Shown piece by piece: positions 7,102-9,844 of a stretch of DNA of 9,844 bases. The notes below the pieces were generated by a model. It had not been told where the DNA came from and searched no databases. It worked only from the letters and a program-made list of their open reading frames with translations. The first letter of the stretch is position 1. Every line of letters begins with the position of its first letter. The stretch spans positions 1 to 9,844 of the forward strand of contig JAIOTL010000076.1 in the NCBI GenBank assembly GCA_021106775.1, read 5' to 3'. This stretch comes from Planctomycetota bacterium. GTDB taxonomy: Bacteria > Planctomycetota > UBA8742 > SKZP01 > JAIOTL01. The position numbers were made by a program, and so were the translations under genes.

Positions 7102-7143
7102 TATATATCGTAATTATACATCTTATAGTGTACGATTTATATA
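7102..7143 (+). promoter_or_regulatory. Candidate promoter of the HEPN-like gene, within an inverted repeat
   Basis: TATAGT (7124-7129) is a five-of-six -10 match, with a weak TTATAT (7101-7106) 17 bases upstream. It is bracketed by ATCGTA (7107-7112) and its exact complement TACGAT (7131-7136); the dyad extends imperfectly outward as TATATA on both sides. A dyad flanking a -10 is a common place for a repressor. The perfect 12-base palindrome AAAAAGCTTTTT lies just upstream at 7091-7102. Confidence 0.35.
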
Positions 7144-7155
7144 TGTTATTGTATT

Positions 7156-7161
7156 GGGGGG
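7156..7161 (+). promoter_or_regulatory. Unusual ribosome binding site: run of six G
   Basis: Six consecutive G precede the ATG at 7165 with only three bases between. This can pair with the C-rich part of the anti-Shine-Dalgarno sequence but differs from the AGGAG-type sites of neighbouring genes. It supports the ATG at 7165 as the start. Confidence 0.45.
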
Positions 7162-7164
7162 TTT

Positions 7165-8454
7165 ATGAAAAATGAAAATTATGAAATCATTAGATTAAAG
7201 AATAATGATGAAAACCAGCTTTTCGACAATGTTCTATCATCAGTTCGAGATGATATGAGAGATAATCCGTATATTATTGAAACATTAAAAGTAATACCTG
7301 TTGAAGGTTACAGAAGCGCAATTGGATCTATTTGGAATGCAGTTGAAGATGATTTGCGTAACAAGATTATACATCGTAGTTTAGAAATGTTTAACAAGGA
7401 AGTTAAAACGAAACAAGAGGTGAAAACCTACGAAGATTTTCAAAATTTTATTACAAATGATGAGTTAATACTGGGAGCATACAAAATAGGAGTAATTAGT
7501 TGGGAAGCTCAGAAAATGCTCAAACATGCAAAAGAAACAAGAAATTTATTCTTTGGACATGCAAGAAGTAGTGATCCTTCTATTGCAAAAGTTATAGATG
7601 TAATTCAAGATTGTATAACATATGTACTTTCTGTAGATTATCCTCCGAAGATAATAAACATTGATGATTACTTAAAAGAAATGGATAAAGCAGATTTTGA
7701 TCGAAACAGTTTTGCAATTGAGACTGCATTAAGTGATTTACCTGAAACTTACAAAGATATACTCGCTAACAAGTTTTTTACATCTTACATAAACCAAAAT
7801 TCGTCATCAATCCTGAGATCTAACATTGAACTTGTTTGTCCAATTCTATGGAATGTATTATCAAAAGAAGTTAAAAAGCAAGTGATTCGCAGGATTGACA
7901 AAGTTTTTGCTGAAGGCAATTCAACAACTACAGATATTGCATTCCATTTTGTAGAAATCGTCAAAGGGTTTAGTTACTTGTCAATACATGCAAGAAAGTA
8001 TAAAATTGTTCCTCATGTAAAAAAACTAACATCATCATTAGATAAATTTTCCGAAGAAAACTCGATAGTAGCTAAATTAGAACCGTATTCATCAATGATC
8101 CCAAATGAAATACTTTCAGAATATGTTTCATCATTGACTAAAACATACGTTGGACGTATGGGACATAGTATTCAATTTAATCGTACAGATTTTTATGCTG
8201 ATGTTGCAGCGATGAGAATACCAAAATTGTTTGAGAACTTTGACAATAATGCTGCGAGTGCTTTTATTGAATGTATTAAGAAGGATGATAATTTGAGAAG
8301 TAGAATAAGACATCCACAGAAACTAAGAAGACTTCGAACATTGGCAAGAATTGTCTTTGATAAAATATCGGATACTTTTCCCGATAAAGAGTTACTTAGT
8401 ATTCTATTGAATGAAAAATCGGAATTGGATTTCATTAAAGCCATTCAACTATAA
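7165..8454 (+). CDS. HEPN-like protein of unknown function (candidate defence or toxin RNase)
   Basis: The 429-residue product has no signal peptide or membrane segment and looks entirely helical. Residues about 47-156 resemble a HEPN domain: a first helix pair GYRSAIGSIWNAVEDDLRNK, a middle helix ELILGAYKIGVIS, then ETRNLFFGHARS, in which R126 and H132 form the R-x4-6-H motif that builds the RNase site in active HEPN proteins, and a closing helix VIDVIQDCITYVLS. The remaining 270 residues are helical and not recognised. HEPN domains are common in abortive infection, toxin-antitoxin and CRISPR-associated proteins, so RNA cleavage in defence is plausible but inferred. Codon use is visibly AT-richer than in the flanking genes, suggesting transfer. 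It stands alone: no partner antitoxin or nucleotidyltransferase gene is adjacent. It has its own candidate promoter and a G-run ribosome binding site, and its stop overlaps the GIY-YIG remnant by six bases. Some HEPN-like proteins are inactive scaffolds. Confidence 0.72.
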   Translation: MKNENYEIIRLKNNDENQLFDNVLSSVRDDMRDNPYIIETLKVIPVEGYRSAIGSIWNAVEDDLRNKIIHRSLEMFNKEVKTKQEVKTYEDFQNFITNDELILGAYKIGVISWEAQKMLKHAKETRNLFFGHARSSDPSIAKVIDVIQDCITYVLSVDYPPKIINIDDYLKEMDKADFDRNSFAIETALSDLPETYKDILANKFFTSYINQNSSSILRSNIELVCPILWNVLSKEVKKQVIRRIDKVFAEGNSTTTDIAFHFVEIVKGFSYLSIHARKYKIVPHVKKLTSSLDKFSEENSIVAKLEPYSSMIPNEILSEYVSSLTKTYVGRMGHSIQFNRTDFYADVAAMRIPKLFENFDNNAASAFIECIKKDDNLRSRIRHPQKLRRLRTLARIVFDKISDTFPDKELLSILLNEKSELDFIKAIQL

Positions 8455-8562
8455 CTGTTCTTGTTTATGTTCGTAAATTCTGCGAGTTAAATCACTTGTA
8501 AATCCAGTATATAAAACTCCATTCTTTTTTGATGCAAGAATGTAAACGTAATAAGTTTTCAT
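8449..8562 (-). pseudogene. Truncated GIY-YIG endonuclease (UPF0213/YhbQ-like) remnant
   Basis: A 37-residue minus-strand frame reads MKTYYVYILASKKNGVLYTG then FTSDLTRRIYEHKQEQL and a TAG. This is the start of small GIY-YIG proteins: YVYIL for the GIY strand, LYTG for the YIG strand, and the conserved Arg and EHK of the following helix. Family members normally run to about 80-100 residues and include a catalytic Glu in the missing half, so this copy should be inactive. Similarity ends at EHK, close to where the frame enters the 3' end of the HEPN-like gene. I did not find the missing half on the other side of that gene (7018-7164). The likely story is truncation by the insertion or deletion that placed the HEPN-like gene here. 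Confidence 0.7.
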
Positions 8563-8605
8563 TGATAATCAACTTTCTAGAGCATTGTTTATCTGGATTC
8601 TTCGC

Positions 8606-8674
8606 TTTGCTCAGAATGACAGGCACAACGCGCTCAGAATGACAGTCACAACGTGCTCGCAATGACATTCACAA
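8606..8674. repeat. Three tandem 23-base repeats
   Basis: Units lie at 8606-8628, 8629-8651 and 8652-8674. The middle one is CGCGCTCAGAATGACAG then TCACAA; the others differ at a few positions, the third having CGCAATGAC in place of CAGAATGAC. On the minus strand they read GTCATTCTGAGC and GTCATTGCGAGC, the same word family as the repeats near 56 and 1114. The third unit overlaps the left arm of the hairpin at 8667-8703. No coding role is evident. Confidence 0.75.
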
Positions 8675-8703
8675 AGGGGAGTGAAATACTCCCCTTTGTG
8701 AAT
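8667..8703 (-). terminator. Perfect 16-bp hairpin downstream of gyrA (terminator-like)
   Basis: ATTCACAAAGGGGAGT (8667-8682) is the exact reverse complement of 8688-8703, with the 5-base loop GAAAT. It begins 18 bases after the gyrA stop, the expected place for a terminator. On the minus strand the bases after the stem are GTCATTGCGAGC, with no T-run, so it is not a canonical intrinsic terminator. It may block 3' exonucleases or have lost its T-tract when the tandem repeats arose beside it. Confidence 0.55.
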
Positions 8704-8721
8704 TTGTATATGTTTTGTCAT

Positions 8722-9844
8722 TTATTCGCCGGTTTCGTCTGATTCGTCGTTATCTACCTCATCTTCTTCATCGTCATCAGCAGCAGTTGTAGAGAACCCC
8801 TTGATTTCGTATTCGGACAGTTTTTCGTCGAATTCGTCGTCGAATTCCTTCAAAAGCGCATCCGCTTTGTCTTCGTCGATGTCCAGCTTTGGTTTTTTCT
8901 CTGTTTTTACAATGTTTTCGTCGGCTTTTTCATCATCGCCGTTCTCACCGTTGTTTTCGTCATCAATCGCGATGACAGAAGCAAGAATCCTCGCAACCGC
9001 AACAATCTGGTCGCCTTCATCAAGCTTCTTGAGTCTGACGCCCTGAGTCGCTCTGCCGATACAGCGTATGGTTTTCACCGCAAGTCTGACAATTTGTGAA
9101 TTCTCGGAAATCAGCATGAGTTCGTCACCGTCACGTACGTCTTTCAGCGCGACAACTTTGCCGGTTTTCGGCGTAACTTTCATATTGATGACACCCTTGC
9201 CGCCTCGGCTTTGCTTGCGATAATTCGGGTGTTCGGGGTCATTGCCGTCAATCTCGGTGCGCTTGCCGTAGCCGTTCTCGGAAACCACCATAATATCAAC
9301 TCCCGGCACAGCAATTATCATGTCAACAACCTCGTCTTCCTTGCGAAGCCTGATTCCGCGAACGCCGCGCGTTACACGTCCTTGCTCGCGAATTCCTTCC
9401 GTGCTAAAACGGATGGAATAACCAAGTTTCGTCCCAAGTATGATGTCCTCGTCAGTTCTTGTAATTCGAACACCGATGAGGAAGTCGTCATCATCAAGCT
9501 TAATCGCCCGAATGCCGTTGCGATTGATGTTTTGATACTGGCTCATTGCGGTTTTCTTGATGACACCTTTGTTCGTTGCCATCACAATTGAACATTCATC
9601 AGCGAAATTCGTAAGCTGATAAACCGCAGCAATATGCTCTGTCGAATCAACCGGCAGCAGGTTCGCAATTGAGCGCCCACGAGCGGTTCTGCCCATCTCA
9701 GGCACTTCCCAAACTCGTAGTTTGTAAACTTTTCCTCTGTCAGTGAAGACAAGCAGATGATTGTGCGTATTGCTGGAGAAAAGGTGCTCGACAAAATCGG
9801 TCTGGTTCTTGTCCCCGCCCAAAATGCCTTTCCCGCCGCGAGCC
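8722..9844 (-). CDS. gyrA: DNA gyrase subunit A, C-terminal part (5' end outside the window)
   Basis: The frame is open to the right edge, so only the C-terminal 373 or so codons are present. They make up the six-bladed beta-pinwheel that wraps DNA and lets gyrase add negative supercoils. The first blade starts at the edge with ARGGKGILGG, the RGGKG core of the GyrA box that separates GyrA from ParC. It continues with DFVEHLF, TDRGKVYKLRVWEVPE, TARGRSIANLLP, GVRGIRLRKEDEVVDM, a second RGGKG, and GRATQGVRLKKLDEGDQIV. The catalytic N-terminal domains with the active Tyr are not in view. After the last blade there is an acidic tail of about 80 residues (8725-8967), longer than the roughly 35-residue tail of E. 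coli GyrA. The stop is TAA, followed by a strong hairpin. Confidence 0.95.
   Translation of the reverse strand, partial: ARGGKGILGGDKNQTDFVEHLFSSNTHNHLLVFTDRGKVYKLRVWEVPEMGRTARGRSIANLLPVDSTEHIAAVYQLTNFADECSIVMATNKGVIKKTAMSQYQNINRNGIRAIKLDDDDFLIGVRITRTDEDIILGTKLGYSIRFSTEGIREQGRVTRGVRGIRLRKEDEVVDMIIAVPGVDIMVVSENGYGKRTEIDGNDPEHPNYRKQSRGGKGVINMKVTPKTGKVVALKDVRDGDELMLISENSQIVRLAVKTIRCIGRATQGVRLKKLDEGDQIVAVARILASVIAIDDENNGENGDDEKADENIVKTEKKPKLDIDEDKADALLKEFDDEFDEKLSEYEIKGFSTTAADDDEEDEVDNDESDETGE

Noticed and set aside
7072..7113. 13-codon frame (MMNRINEKAFYIS) upstream of the HEPN-like gene as a leader peptide or antitoxin
   Set aside because: No ribosome binding site of quality, no attenuator structure, and far too short for an antitoxin.
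8606..8674. Tandem 23-base units as a small CRISPR array
   Set aside because: The units abut directly with no spacers and there are no cas genes in the window.
9211..9591. 126-residue plus-strand frame inside gyrA
   Set aside because: It is antisense to the conserved GyrA pinwheel, with no start signal or recognisable motif.

Overview
The window is bacterial chromosomal DNA with AT-leaning, dense coding and short intergenic gaps. From left to right it holds: speE (spermidine synthase, minus); an MscS-family channel (plus); a 551-residue protein of unknown function (minus); dprA, interrupted by two in-frame TAA codons (minus); a second MscS-family channel with a C-terminal helix-turn-helix (plus); a more AT-rich gene for a HEPN-like protein (plus); a short GIY-YIG endonuclease remnant (minus); and the 3' part of gyrA (minus, running off the right edge). 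I cannot name the organism. The SpeE and GyrA sequences are ordinary bacterial types. The scattered GTCATTCC/GTCATTGC/GTCATTCTGAGC repeats occur in many unrelated genomes, so they do not identify a phylum.

Bases 1-1253: speE ends near a repeat block (about 56-141) with two inverted repeats. speE and the first MscS gene are divergent, and an 81-base double-hairpin repeat lies between them. Bases 1254-5571: the first channel faces the 551-residue gene tail to tail, 31 bases apart. That gene lies 89 bases downstream of dprA and has its own good sigma70-type promoter (TTGATA, 16 bases, TATAAT). dprA and the second channel are divergent over 88 bases.

Bases 7018-8721 look like an accessory insertion between two conserved genes. 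A 429-residue protein has an R-x5-H motif in a helical N-terminal domain, as in HEPN ribonucleases, which are common in defence and toxin systems. Its codons are visibly AT-richer than those of its neighbours. Its 3' end overlaps a GIY-YIG fragment that stops after 37 residues, followed by three 23-base tandem repeats and a perfect 16-bp hairpin downstream of gyrA.

No single operon joins these genes. The points most worth checking are the HEPN-like gene as a possible defence or toxin component, the channel fused to a helix-turn-helix, and dprA, which has lost its N-terminal domain to nonsense codons but keeps every recognisable motif of its DNA-binding Rossmann domain. I saw no CRISPR array, tRNA, rRNA or complete transposase.
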